This document shows positions 8,591 through 15,618 of a DNA stretch of 23,020 nucleotides, piece by piece. The position numbers were made by a program, and so were the translations under genes. The stretch lies in NCBI GenBank assembly GCA_964564735.1, contig CAZMCH010000069.1, positions 1-23,020 on the forward strand. The letters are read 5' to 3'. Source of the DNA: CAZMCH01 sp964564735. GTDB lineage: Bacteria > Poribacteria > DTPJ01. The notes under the pieces were generated by a model. The model made no database searches and was not told the DNA's origin. It was given only the letters and a program-made list of their open reading frames with translations. The first letter of the stretch is position 1. Each line of letters begins with the position of its first letter.

Positions 8591-9039
8591 TATTCCTCTA
8601 TCTCCTCTACAAGACACAATGCTTCATTAGGACAATGTGCAACGCAAGCAGGAATATCTAGTCCTGGGCAAAGATCACACTTTGCAGCAATACGCCTCAA
8701 TCTTTCATCCCTAAGTATTGCTCCCCTGTGGCAAACCATTATGCAAGTCCAGCAACCGACACATTTTTCAGGATCATGCATCACTTGACCTGTTTCTTCG
8801 TCAATGAACATTGCACCAGTGATACAGGAATAGACACAATCTGGCTCTTTACAATGTCGGCATTGGACCGCGAAAGACTTAGCTCCTTTTTCCTCAACAT
8901 GGACACGCGCCATTGGTGGTTGTCCTTCTTTTTTGAAGGCTCTTATTATGTCTTTTGATTGCGAATGTTGAACTTTACACCAAACTTCACAAAGGCGACA
9001 AGCTATACATACATCCTCGTTGGCAACAACTCTTTTCAT
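8590..9039 (-). CDS. Four-cluster [4Fe-4S] ferredoxin subunit of glutamate synthase
   Basis: This 149-aa electron-transfer protein of the HycB/DmsB-like type has sixteen cysteines in four groups: C11/14/17/21, C60/63/68/72, C93/96/99/103 and C121/124/132/136. This is enough for four [4Fe-4S] clusters. It has no signal peptide or Tat motif, so it should be cytoplasmic. It is the first gene of the five-gene operon, 1 bp overlapping the flavoprotein gene. The promoter at 9209-9237 and a leader of about 160 nt precede it. It most likely passes electrons between the flavoprotein and the synthase core. HycB-like proteins also serve other oxidoreductases, so the partner assignment rests on context. 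Confidence 0.9.
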   Translation of the reverse strand: MKRVVANEDVCIACRLCEVWCKVQHSQSKDIIRAFKKEGQPPMARVHVEEKGAKSFAVQCRHCKEPDCVYSCITGAMFIDEETGQVMHDPEKCVGCWTCIMVCHRGAILRDERLRRIAAKCDLCPGLDIPACVAHCPNEALCLVEEIEE

Positions 9040-9136
9040 CTAACGAACCTAACCTTTTCTTTGGCTTAATATTTAATATCAAGCATCAGTGATTGAGTTT
9101 ATTATTTTATACAAAACAAGTTATTTTTATATATAT

Positions 9137-9190
9137 TTAAGCTCTGCTTAAAAAAATAAGCTAATGGGCAGTAGGAAACCTATTTCCTAC
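9137..9190 (-). promoter_or_regulatory. Structured 5' leader of the glutamate synthase operon
   Basis: Inside the predicted leader (about 9202 down to 9040) lies a perfect 8-bp inverted repeat, GTAGGAAA-CCTA-TTTCCTAC (9171-9190). A second region, read on the minus strand, can fold in two exclusive ways. TAAGC of 9157-9161 is the complement of GCTTA 9146-9150, and TTAAGC 9137-9142 pairs with GCTTAA 9146-9151 across a 3-nt loop. It could be an operator just downstream of the start site or an RNA leader. The rest of the gap down to 9040 is AT-rich with nothing else recognised. Confidence 0.45.
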
Positions 9191-9208
9191 GTGATGACAT
9201 TATAAATA

Positions 9209-9237
9209 ATATTACCATAACAATTTAAGTTTGTCAA
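9209..9237 (-). promoter_or_regulatory. Sigma-70-type promoter for the glutamate synthase operon
   Basis: Read on the minus strand, TTGACA (9237-9232) is followed by a 17-nt spacer and TAATAT (9214-9209). The predicted start is near 9202, about 160 nt before the ferredoxin ATG at 9039. Spacing and -35 are ideal and the -10 differs from consensus in one base. Confidence 0.7.
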
Positions 9238-9321
9238 GTGTTAATTAATAAAATTATCGCTTTTTTAATTGCAATTTCATAATGTATAGAGGAATTTAGG
9301 AAAGAGGGAAGCCAATTTAGG

Positions 9322-9353
9322 TGATAATTATCATCTAATATTGAAAATTTTCA
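9322..9353. promoter_or_regulatory. Pair of 12-bp palindromes, candidate operator
   Basis: TGATAATTATCA (9322-9333) and TGAAAATTTTCA (9342-9353) are both perfect palindromes that fit TGAWAATTWTCA. Their centres are 20 bp apart, so they lie on nearly the same helix face. They are about 85-120 bp upstream of the -35 box of the glutamate synthase promoter and downstream of the FmdB-type gene. This layout suits an upstream site for a dimeric regulator. The regulator is unknown. Confidence 0.45.
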
Positions 9354-9375
9354 TATTAATTATAAATTAATTGGC

Positions 9376-9412
9376 AAAAACACAAAAATCAAAACCATCA
9401 GGCAACTGCCTG
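9376..9412 (-). terminator. Putative Rho-independent terminator after the FmdB-type gene
   Basis: Reading the minus strand after the stop at 9431, CAGGCAGTTGCCTG (9412-9399) folds into a 5-bp GC-rich stem with a 4-nt loop. It is followed by ATGGTTTTGATTTTTG. The stem is short, but the T-rich stretch is in the right place. Confidence 0.45.
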
Positions 9413-9430
9413 TTATCTTTTCTTAATAGC

Positions 9431-9628
9431 TCAACCACCTTTTAAGCTGCATGAATTACCTGTTGAGTTTTTAGATGTCCCAACAGAAGCGCAAAAAGAT
9501 GATAAAAGTCGATTTGTCTCTTTTGAGCCACATTCAGGACATTCTTGCGCACCATTTGCCTTGCTTGCACTTATTAAAATTTCAAACTTCTTTTCGCATT
9601 TTTTACATTGATATTCATATAACGGCAT
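9431..9628 (-). CDS. FmdB-family zinc ribbon protein
   Basis: This 65-aa protein starts 'MPLYEYQCKKCEKKFEIL' and has two cysteine pairs, CKKC and CPEC, that would bind one zinc ion. The order matches the FmdB/CxxC-CxxC regulatory protein family. The frame extends to 9652, but ATG 9628 is chosen because GGAGGTG lies just upstream and the family begins with MPxYEY. The C-terminal tail after about residue 45 is Ser/Asn-rich and probably disordered. FmdB proteins have been proposed as regulators, but their function is poorly known. It is monocistronic and divergent from the Gfo/Idh/MocA gene. Confidence 0.9.
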   Translation of the reverse strand: MPLYEYQCKKCEKKFEILISASKANGAQECPECGSKETNRLLSSFCASVGTSKNSTGNSCSLKGG

Positions 9629-9750
9629 GATCACACCTCCATAATATAGCATTAAATAGAATAAGTATTACCTCATATAGCATCTGGAAAATAAAACATA
9701 AAATAGAAAATATATTATTCCAATATCTGTGTTTTTTTGTTAGAATATTT

Positions 9751-9778
9751 TTGTCTATGAAATAAATCAGTATATAGA
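9751..9778 (+). promoter_or_regulatory. Possible promoter for the oxidoreductase-isomerase unit
   Basis: TTGTCT (9751-9756), a 16-nt spacer and TATAGA (9773-9778) lie just before the AAGGAG ribosome binding site of the gene at 9801. The match is only moderate and the 5' leader would be very short. Confidence 0.3.
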
Positions 9779-9800
9779 AAAATCTTAAAGGAGATCATTC

Positions 9801-10832
9801 ATGTATAAAGTTGGAGTTATTGGTCTTGGAAGCATAGCGGCGAGATATTCAAAACCAGAAGACGCATATCCATATTGTCATGTTGGAGGTATTAGACAAT
9901 GCAAATCAACAGAATTAGTTGCAGTTTCTGATCTTTCAGAAGAAAGACGACAGGAATTTAAGGAAGTCTGGGGTCCGGGATTTCCAGAAGGATCAATCAA
10001 TTATTATGAGTCAAGTGCTGAAATGCTTGAAAAAGAATCATTTGATATTGTTGCTGTTTGCGTTAGAGGTCCTTATCATTATAAAGTAACAATGGAAGTC
10101 ATAAAGTCGGGGAAAACGAAATTTATCTTTCTTGAAAAACCAATGGGATGTTCTTTGAATGAAGTTGATGAGATGACAAAATCTGCAGAAGCAAAAGGTA
10201 TTCCTATCATCGTTGATTATTCACGCCACTGGGCGCCTCATCTCATAAAATTACAAGAAATGGTAAAAAACGGCTTGTTAGGTGATCTTCAATCAGTTAT
10301 TGGATATTGCGGAGGCGGAGTTCTCTCTTTTGCTATTCATACGACAGACTTAATATGCCAATTTGGAGGATATGATCCTGTTTCTGTATGTGGTTATGCC
10401 ACAAAAGTTGAAAAAATGCAGGATGGATATGAGTCAGAACCAGCGGTTATTGGTGCTACAATTCGTTTTGCAAGCGGAGTTACAGGATTTCATGTTGGTA
10501 ATCATGGTGTTGCAGGTGCATTTGCAGTTGACGTGCTTGGTTCAGAAGGAAGTCTGCACGCTGGAATATATACACCGACAATATTGCGCAACAAACAAGG
10601 TCAAGTAATTGATAATAATACTCTTGATCTGCCTCCAAATGAAAGCGTTTTTAAGGTTGCCTATGATCAAATATCAGCGTATCTTGATGGAGGCCCCATG
10701 CCCCATTGTGCAAAAGATGACTATATGGCTGTTAATGAGATCGGATTTGGGATAATTGAAAGCTCAATAACAGGAAAAACAATAGATATTCCATGCCAAA
10801 ATCGCAACAGGCTTATCTTTGCCAATGGTTAG
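9801..10832 (+). CDS. Gfo/Idh/MocA family oxidoreductase
   Basis: This NAD(P)-dependent sugar or cyclitol dehydrogenase-like protein has 343 aa. The N-terminal Rossmann fold opens with VGVIGLGSIAARY (4-16; GLGSIA at 8-13). The family motif EKPMG is at 112-116. The C-terminal half is the alpha/beta substrate domain, with a conserved-looking histidine segment (SFAIHTTDLICQFGG). The exact substrate cannot be read from the sequence. AAAGGAG sits 8 nt before ATG 9801. The next gene, a xylose-isomerase-like TIM barrel, is on the same strand 79 nt on. Such pairs often act in oxidation and isomerisation of unusual sugars or inositols, so a shared catabolic pathway is inferred. Confidence 0.92.
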   Translation: MYKVGVIGLGSIAARYSKPEDAYPYCHVGGIRQCKSTELVAVSDLSEERRQEFKEVWGPGFPEGSINYYESSAEMLEKESFDIVAVCVRGPYHYKVTMEVIKSGKTKFIFLEKPMGCSLNEVDEMTKSAEAKGIPIIVDYSRHWAPHLIKLQEMVKNGLLGDLQSVIGYCGGGVLSFAIHTTDLICQFGGYDPVSVCGYATKVEKMQDGYESEPAVIGATIRFASGVTGFHVGNHGVAGAFAVDVLGSEGSLHAGIYTPTILRNKQGQVIDNNTLDLPPNESVFKVAYDQISAYLDGGPMPHCAKDDYMAVNEIGFGIIESSITGKTIDIPCQNRNRLIFANG

Positions 10833-10835
10833 TCT

Positions 10836-10897
10836 TCTTTAAAACTTTTTATGCGATTCCAATATATGATGGGATCGCATATTTGGAACTTTAAAGA
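10836..10897 (+). promoter_or_regulatory. Nested hairpin between oxidoreductase and isomerase genes
   Basis: The inner stem TATGCGATTCC (10850-10860) pairs with GGGATCGCATA (10871-10881): 11 bp with one G-U and a 10-nt loop. The outer stem TCTTTAAA (10836-10843) pairs with TTTAAAGA (10890-10897). The structure fills most of the intercistronic gap and ends just before TGAGGG, the ribosome binding site of the next gene. It could stabilise or attenuate the mRNA. There is no good U-tract for a terminator. Confidence 0.5.
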
Positions 10898-10911
10898 TTG
10901 TGAGGGTCATT

Positions 10912-11739
10912 ATGCAAATAGGCATTATGGCTAGGACTTTCTCTAGCCCAAAATTGAGTGAAATTCTTGACGGTGTTATAAGCCATGAAATATATAGTAT
11001 CCAATTTAGCTTTGGTTGTGTTGGGTTTCCTGAATTGCCAGAAAAAATAGACTTAAAATTATGTGATGGTATTCGTGCAGAAGTGGAAAAACGTAAAATA
11101 ACAATGTCTGCTATGTCTGGCACTTTCAATATGATAGACCCTGATATAAATAAGCGCAAGGAAGGTATAAAACGATTAAGCCTTCTTATATCTGCTTGTA
11201 AAAATCTTGGGACTTCTGTTATAACTCTTTGCACAGGCACTCGTGACCCACAAAATATGTGGCGAAGACATCCTGATAATGATACAGAGGAAGCATTTAT
11301 TGATTTAGTTGAAACATTGAAAGAATTACTTGATGTTGCAGAGAAATATAATGTTATTCTAGCATTTGAGCCAGAAGTCTCTAATGTAATTGATTCTGCA
11401 AATAGAGGAAAAAGGCTTATAGATGAGCTAAAATCGCCATACCTAAAAGTTGTTATGGATTGTGCAAATATCTTTCATAAAGGTGAATTGGCAAAGATGG
11501 GCGATATGCTTGAACAAGCCTTTGAATTGTTAGGAGAACATATAATTATTGCTCATGCCAAAGACCTCGATCATGACGGTGATGCGGGTCATCTTCCTGC
11601 GGGAAAAGGCTTGTTAGACTATGATCGCTATATATCGCTATTAAAGCAGTATAAACCTGATGCACCTTTAATCCTGCATGGTTTGAATGAAAACGAAGTT
11701 GGGGAATGTGTCAATTTTCTGCGAAAGAAAATTGGATGA
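10912..11739 (+). CDS. Sugar phosphate isomerase/epimerase (xylose isomerase-like TIM barrel)
   Basis: This 275-aa protein of the AP-endonuclease-2/xylose isomerase-like superfamily has likely metal-binding residues at the ends of barrel strands: E in LAFEPEVS, D in VVMDCAN, H in IIAHAKDLD, and possibly the 'LILHGLNENEV' segment. The frame could open at GTG 10900, but ATG 10912, with TGAGGG five bases upstream, fits a ribosome binding site better. It follows the Gfo/Idh/MocA gene on the same strand, which suggests a joint role in sugar or polyol metabolism. The substrate is unknown. It is convergent with the M50 protease gene, 12 nt away. Confidence 0.88.
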   Translation: MQIGIMARTFSSPKLSEILDGVISHEIYSIQFSFGCVGFPELPEKIDLKLCDGIRAEVEKRKITMSAMSGTFNMIDPDINKRKEGIKRLSLLISACKNLGTSVITLCTGTRDPQNMWRRHPDNDTEEAFIDLVETLKELLDVAEKYNVILAFEPEVSNVIDSANRGKRLIDELKSPYLKVVMDCANIFHKGELAKMGDMLEQAFELLGEHIIIAHAKDLDHDGDAGHLPAGKGLLDYDRYISLLKQYKPDAPLILHGLNENEVGECVNFLRKKIG

Positions 11740-11751
11740 TATTTTGATATG

Positions 11752-12420
11752 CTAGAGCAATCCAAAACGTTGTGGACCTGCTAAATTGAAGGCATACATA
11801 ATCAATTGCAAAACAAGACCAAAAAGTCTGCCAAAAAGCCCAAAATACATCAGAGCAATAAGGACAACAAACATATATGGCGCAATTCTTTGATATTTTA
11901 CGGCATACTTACTAGGCAGTAAACCCTCAATAATCCTTGACCCGTCAAGTGGAGGAACAGGTAGCATATTAAACACTAGCAATATTAAATTTACATACAT
12001 ACACACAAAAAGTAATGTATAGATAGGTGATGCTGGCGTAAGTATTTCAAAATTAACTAGCCCTTTCATTAATGCTATCAAAATTAAAGCCCATCCGACA
12101 TTTGCCATCGGACCTGCAAGCCCAACCCAAATAATATCAGTTTTGGGATTGCGCATTAAATATGGATTTACAGGGACTGGTTTTGCAGAACCAATGGCAA
12201 ATCTTCCACCTGTAGAAAAAAGTAGAATCGCTGGCATGATTATTGTCCAGAATGGGTCTATATGGACAAATGGATTTAGCGATAAACGTCCATTTTGCTT
12301 TGCTGTTGAGTCACCACAACGATAAGCCATCCATCCGTGCATATATTCATGGAAAGTAGCAAAAATAATAAATATTGTGAAGTTAAAAACTACCCTTGTG
12401 ATTAATAGCAATATATCCAT
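11752..12420 (-). CDS. Site-2 protease family (M50) membrane metalloprotease
   Basis: This 222-aa integral membrane protein has the zinc motif H24-E-x-x-H28 (ATFHEYMHGW) in the first hydrophobic segment and the third ligand D159 in 'NMLPVPPLDGSRI'. About five or six hydrophobic segments are visible. There is no PDZ or CBS domain, which matches the short YwhC-like M50 group found in many bacteria. ATG 12420 lies 9 nt after the bshA stop, so it is the last gene of the bsh operon. The link to bacillithiol is by position only. Such proteases cut transmembrane segments, but the substrate here is unknown. Confidence 0.92.
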   Translation of the reverse strand: MDILLLITRVVFNFTIFIIFATFHEYMHGWMAYRCGDSTAKQNGRLSLNPFVHIDPFWTIIMPAILLFSTGGRFAIGSAKPVPVNPYLMRNPKTDIIWVGLAGPMANVGWALILIALMKGLVNFEILTPASPIYTLLFVCMYVNLILLVFNMLPVPPLDGSRIIEGLLPSKYAVKYQRIAPYMFVVLIALMYFGLFGRLFGLVLQLIMYAFNLAGPQRFGLL

Positions 12421-12429
12421 AGCAAATTC

Positions 12430-13584
12430 CTAAGCATTAACACAACAAGAATGATCTGACACTCCATTTGCCTGCAAAATTTCCTCATAGAACTTTTCAT
12501 ACATATTAACGACTCGATCTTGGCGAAAATTTGCTAGAACTGTCTCTCTAGCCTGTTTACCCATCTTTTGTCGGAGTTCTTCATCTCTTAAGAGTTTCTT
12601 GCCCCATTCAGCCATAGCGTTTATATCACCTAACTCAGCTAAATAACCCGTTTCGCCATGCTCTATAACTTCTGGTAATCCCCCAACATTGGTTGCAATG
12701 ACAGGAATTTCACAACTCATGGCTTCTAACGCAGATAAACCAAAACTCTCGGTTTCGCTTGGAATAAGGAAAATATCTGCTATTGGAAGAACTCCCGCAA
12801 CATCATCTTGTTTACCAAGAAAAGATACACTTGACGAAATACCAAGTTTTTCTACTGCTCTTAATGCAGATGACATCATAGGTCCATCGCCTACCATCAA
12901 TAACTTTGATGGAATTTCCCGATGTATCAAATCAAAGGTGGAAATAACGTCCTCTATACGTTTTACAGGGCGAAAGTTTGATATGTGCATAACTATACGT
13001 TCGTCTTTTGGTGCAAACAAGCATTTTGCTCTGCATCTATGTGTATGGCTGAAACGATCTGTATCCACAAAGTTTGGTATCACTGTAATTGGAATATTAA
13101 TATGAAATCTCTCTTCTGTTTCTCTTTTCAGATATTCTGATACTGTTGTAACACCGTCGCTTTGCTCAATACTGAATTTATTGATCCTGTAATATGATTC
13201 ATCACTCCCTACAATTGTAACGTCTGTTCCATGTAGAGTTGTTATGATTTTTGGACAACCGCCAAGCATCTGTTTTGCGAGATATGCGCTCGTAGAATGT
13301 GGAATAGCATAGTGGGCGTGAAGTATATCCAGATTCTCGTTTTCTGTTATTTCGGCTATTTTGTCTGCAAGGGCGAGTGAATAAGGTGGATATTCAAATA
13401 AAGGGTATTTCAGCATGTTAACTTCGTGAAAGAAAACATTTTCGTTATATTCACGAAGCCTATAAGGTATAGAATAACTGATGAAATGAACCTCATGTCC
13501 ATTGACGCCCAAAACTTTCCCAAGCTCAGTTGCAATTGTTCCACTACCGCCATGTCCGGGATAGCATATCATTCCGATTTTCAT
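12430..13584 (-). CDS. bshA: N-acetyl-alpha-D-glucosaminyl L-malate synthase
   Basis: This GT4 glycosyltransferase performs the first step of bacillithiol synthesis by joining UDP-GlcNAc and L-malate. It has 384 aa with the typical BshA opening 'MKIGMICYPGHGGSGTIATELG', a GT-B fold, and the C-terminal donor motif 'PSETESFGLSALEAM' (275-289) followed by NVGGLPEV. AGGAGAG precedes ATG 13584. The gene lies 8 nt after bshB1, the next enzyme of the pathway, which strongly supports the specific BshA call over a generic GT4. The C-terminus ends with an unusual Cys-Cys pair (DHSCCVNA). The third enzyme, BshC, is not in this window. Confidence 0.93.
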   Translation of the reverse strand: MKIGMICYPGHGGSGTIATELGKVLGVNGHEVHFISYSIPYRLREYNENVFFHEVNMLKYPLFEYPPYSLALADKIAEITENENLDILHAHYAIPHSTSAYLAKQMLGGCPKIITTLHGTDVTIVGSDESYYRINKFSIEQSDGVTTVSEYLKRETEERFHINIPITVIPNFVDTDRFSHTHRCRAKCLFAPKDERIVMHISNFRPVKRIEDVISTFDLIHREIPSKLLMVGDGPMMSSALRAVEKLGISSSVSFLGKQDDVAGVLPIADIFLIPSETESFGLSALEAMSCEIPVIATNVGGLPEVIEHGETGYLAELGDINAMAEWGKKLLRDEELRQKMGKQARETVLANFRQDRVVNMYEKFYEEILQANGVSDHSCCVNA

Positions 13585-13592
13585 ATTCTCTC

Positions 13593-14294
13593 CTAGATCA
13601 AGGTCATAATGTCCTTTATTTCAATCATTTCCCTTATAAGGAATGGCTCACCATATTTGCATTTGATAAGTCCGCCGTAATATCGTGAACGAACTTCTAT
13701 TGAATCAAGATATTCGGGACTGCTTATATATGTTTGCTCTCCCTGATAGTTGGGATTATATATTTGTGATTTATAGCAATGTATAGCTTTCATCTTTCTT
13801 TCGTGTTGTTCCGTTACATCAACGACAAAAGACGGCTTAAATTCATAATGGCACATATAGTATATCAGTTTTTCGGGGCGATGTTTAGGGATTTCTGGCA
13901 TTAATTTAGTTAATCCTGCAATAAAAGCGGATTCTGATATAAGTTTTGAGGCGTTGGCATGATCGGGATGCCTGTCCTCCCAGTATGGCAAAAAGACTAT
14001 CTTTGGCTTGTATTTTCTTAAGACTTTGACGACTTTTAGCTTATTTTCCGTATTTGCCTCTATATTTGCATCATGGATACCGAGATTTTCCCTGCATCGG
14101 ACTTTTAATATCTTTCCTGCTTCTTGCGCTTCATTTTCACGTTCTTCTGCAGTGCCTCGTGTTCCCATCTCACCAGCGGTCAAATCTATAATCCCTGTTT
14201 TATATCCGCTATCTGCAAGTTTGAGCATTGTTCCGGCGCAGGTCAATTCTATATCATCACGATGCGCCCCGAAGGCTAGGACATCTAATTCCAT
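13593..14294 (-). CDS. bshB1: Bacillithiol biosynthesis deacetylase
   Basis: This LmbE/PIG-L-fold zinc enzyme removes the acetyl group of GlcNAc-malate. It has 233 aa. The first metal motif reads 'AFGAHRDDIEL' (H11, D13, D14), and the second is 'HPDHANAS' with H109 and H112. The loop 'LTAGEMGTRGTAEER' (38-52) is characteristic of BshB1. Position 12 is Arg where AHPDD usually has Pro; the ligands themselves are kept. ATG 14294 has a strong AGGAGG upstream. bshA follows 8 nt later. The HicB-like gene ends 21 nt upstream on the same strand, so read-through from the toxin-antitoxin island is possible. Confidence 0.93.
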   Translation of the reverse strand: MELDVLAFGAHRDDIELTCAGTMLKLADSGYKTGIIDLTAGEMGTRGTAEERENEAQEAGKILKVRCRENLGIHDANIEANTENKLKVVKVLRKYKPKIVFLPYWEDRHPDHANASKLISESAFIAGLTKLMPEIPKHRPEKLIYYMCHYEFKPSFVVDVTEQHERKMKAIHCYKSQIYNPNYQGEQTYISSPEYLDSIEVRSRYYGGLIKCKYGEPFLIREMIEIKDIMTLI

Positions 14295-14315
14295 TCATCT
14301 CCTCCTAAATCATCA

Positions 14316-14522
14316 TTAAGCATATATTAATCGTCCTTTGGGTTTGGGAATAGGACGATTGAGTTCGTTAGCTGTTTCAATCCATTCTTTGACAATTACT
14401 TCCACATTGGCAAGTGCTTCCTGATAAGTTTCGCCATCTGCCGCACATCCCGGCAATTCCGGAACTTCAGCAATAAAGGCTTCGTCCTCATCACTCCAAT
14501 ATATAATGACTTCATACTTCAT
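14316..14522 (-). CDS. HicB-family antitoxin, no adjacent hicA
   Basis: This 68-aa protein has the HicB partial RNase-H fold: 'YEVIIYWSDEDEAFIAEVPELPGCAADGET' followed by the 'TYQEALANVEVIVKEWIETA' helix and a Pro/Lys-rich tail. There is no extra DNA-binding domain. No hicA is recognisable up- or downstream, so it may be an orphan, as such short HicB proteins often are. The start ATG 14522 lacks a convincing ribosome binding site. bshB1 follows 21 nt downstream on the same strand. Confidence 0.88.
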   Translation of the reverse strand: MKYEVIIYWSDEDEAFIAEVPELPGCAADGETYQEALANVEVIVKEWIETANELNRPIPKPKGRLIYA

Positions 14523-14532
14523 AGTTTTTTAC

Positions 14533-14667
14533 TCATTTTTTCATAACTATCGGAAAATCCTGACCGCGCATATAAACGTTTGGATATTGTGGTGCTTCGT
14601 CCTGTGCTATGCTTGTGAATGTAAGGCACAAATTGAGCAATAATATCGCCCATACGAGTTTTTTCAT
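14533..14667 (-). CDS. Signal-peptide mini-ORF, copy 1 (remnant of a secreted protein gene)
   Basis: This 44-codon ORF starts with a good Sec signal peptide (MKKLVWAILLLNLCLTFTSI, then A-Q-D) and stops 24 codons later. GAGGGG sits upstream of ATG 14667. It is clearly homologous to the mini-ORF at 16627-16752. Over the first 20 codons eight of nine differing codons are synonymous, so this frame was under selection. Beyond residue 20 the two diverge. From memory, similar signal peptides head secreted beta-propeller proteins in Poribacteria, but I cannot verify that here. It could be a decayed gene start or a small secreted peptide. Confidence 0.55.
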   Translation of the reverse strand: MKKLVWAILLLNLCLTFTSIAQDEAPQYPNVYMRGQDFPIVMKK

Positions 14668-14710
14668 GGTAATACCCCTCATCAAATCATTGTATTCAGA
14701 AAATCCCAAT

Positions 14711-15061
14711 TCAATTTACAGAATGATCATCAAAAGCTTTTATTATTAACTGCTTAACAGGAGGAATATCTTCATTTATAGTTTTCCATAGAATTTCAAG
14801 ATCAACACCATGATATTCATGTATCAATTTATCTCTCATTCCCGCCATTTTCTTCCAAGGAACATTAGGATATTTTGCTCTAATAGACTCAGGAATTCTC
14901 TTTGTAGCCTCTCCCATAACTTCAATGCTTCTTATTACTGCTTTCAGAGTCTTTTTATCATCTACAAAATCATCAAAACTCATATCATTTGTGAAAGATT
15001 CAATATCATCTATGGATTCTAATATATCAGATAAATAATCTCTGTAATCACGTTTTTTCAT
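14711..15061 (-). CDS. hepT: HEPN-type toxin HepT
   Basis: This all-helical 116-aa protein of the HepT/DUF86 family acts as an RNase toxin in MNT/HEPN systems. The catalytic R-x4-6-H motif is present as R76DKLIH81, followed by Y83, the tyrosine AMPylated by MntA in characterised systems (MRDKLIHEYHGVD, 75-87). Its ATG overlaps the mntA stop by 4 nt (ATGA, 15058-15061). Order and overlap match known mntA-hepT operons. The gene looks complete. Confidence 0.9.
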   Translation of the reverse strand: MKKRDYRDYLSDILESIDDIESFTNDMSFDDFVDDKKTLKAVIRSIEVMGEATKRIPESIRAKYPNVPWKKMAGMRDKLIHEYHGVDLEILWKTINEDIPPVKQLIIKAFDDHSVN

Positions 15062-15140
15062 ATATACACAACTTCCTCAAGTATATATTTTCCGATATAT
15101 GGTTTCAATGCTTTCTTAGAAACAAGATCAACCTTTATGC
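15057..15140. repeat. 84-bp exact direct repeat, copy 1 (3' end of mntA)
   Basis: The segment is identical, base for base, to 15903-15986. It encodes the last 27 residues of MntA (KVDLVSKKALKPYIG onward) plus the stop and ends at the ATGA stop/start overlap. Confidence 0.95.
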
Positions 15141-15357
15141 CAAGCAGTTTTTTTAGATATTCTTCCAAATCCATAAACTTAAAAAGCCCAATCGGTTCTT
15201 CAAACTCAACTAATATGTCAAGATCACTATTTCTTTTTTGTTCATTTCTAACAAAAGAACCAAAGATTCCGATCTCTTTTACCCTATAATCTCTTAACAA
15301 TTGCTCTTTATTTTGTGATAAAACTTGCTTTATTTCAATTATATTATTCTTATTCAT
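15058..15357 (-). CDS. mntA: MntA-type minimal nucleotidyltransferase antitoxin
   Basis: This 99-aa protein has the nucleotidyltransferase motif GSF-x9-D-x-D: G33-S-F35, with D45 and D47, and the third acidic residue D76 in 'GIKVDLVSKK'. In characterised MNT/HEPN systems this protein neutralises HepT by adding AMP to the tyrosine after its catalytic motif. The gene overlaps hepT by 4 nt and starts 4 nt after the DUF2283 gene stop. Its last 84 bp are repeated exactly 846 bp upstream in the transcript direction (15903-15986). Confidence 0.9.
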   Translation of the reverse strand: MNKNNIIEIKQVLSQNKEQLLRDYRVKEIGIFGSFVRNEQKRNSDLDILVEFEEPIGLFKFMDLEEYLKKLLGIKVDLVSKKALKPYIGKYILEEVVYI

Positions 15358-15360
15358 TTT

Positions 15361-15618
15361 TTATGCCCTTATATTTGCAAACATCCTAGACGCATCTAAT
15401 ATAGTTATGCCCACAAGTTCATCTTCTCTATATCTCAATAAAACACCATTATCCAGCATTTCTGAATCAGTCGCTTCTTGTGGTCTTTTAAAGCTTATAT
15501 AAAGCACATCTGCTTCTCTGTCATAGTCTATTAGCATTTTATCTTCAGAAAGCTTTATAATATGGGGTATAATGCTGAATACCTCATTTAGTGTTTCATT
15601 TATCTCTGTTTTTGCCAT
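15361..15618 (-). CDS. DUF2283 domain protein, probable antitoxin
   Basis: This 85-aa protein contains the DUF2283 signature: 'YDREADVLYISFKRP' (about 32-46), then 'LDNGVLLRYREDELVGITILDASRM'. Proteins of this family often accompany DUF4258/BECR-like toxins. Here the gene overlaps by 19 nt the 3' end of just such a gene, which is frameshifted (15600-15907). This suggests it was the antitoxin of that pair. It is itself intact. An N-terminal extension of about 27 residues precedes the domain. Confidence 0.78.
   Translation of the reverse strand: MAKTEINETLNEVFSIIPHIIKLSEDKMLIDYDREADVLYISFKRPQEATDSEMLDNGVLLRYREDELVGITILDASRMFANIRA

Noticed and set aside
10839..11240. Minus-strand open frame of 133 codons
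   Set aside because: It is a shadow of the isomerase gene on the other strand and has no recognisable domain.
14519..14653. A second 44-codon frame (ATG GGC GAT ATT start) in the mini-ORF region that ends in an ATGA overlap with the HicB start
   Set aside because: Differences from copy 2 are mostly non-synonymous in this frame but synonymous in the signal-peptide frame, so the latter is the coding one. The overlap may be chance, though it deserves a glance.
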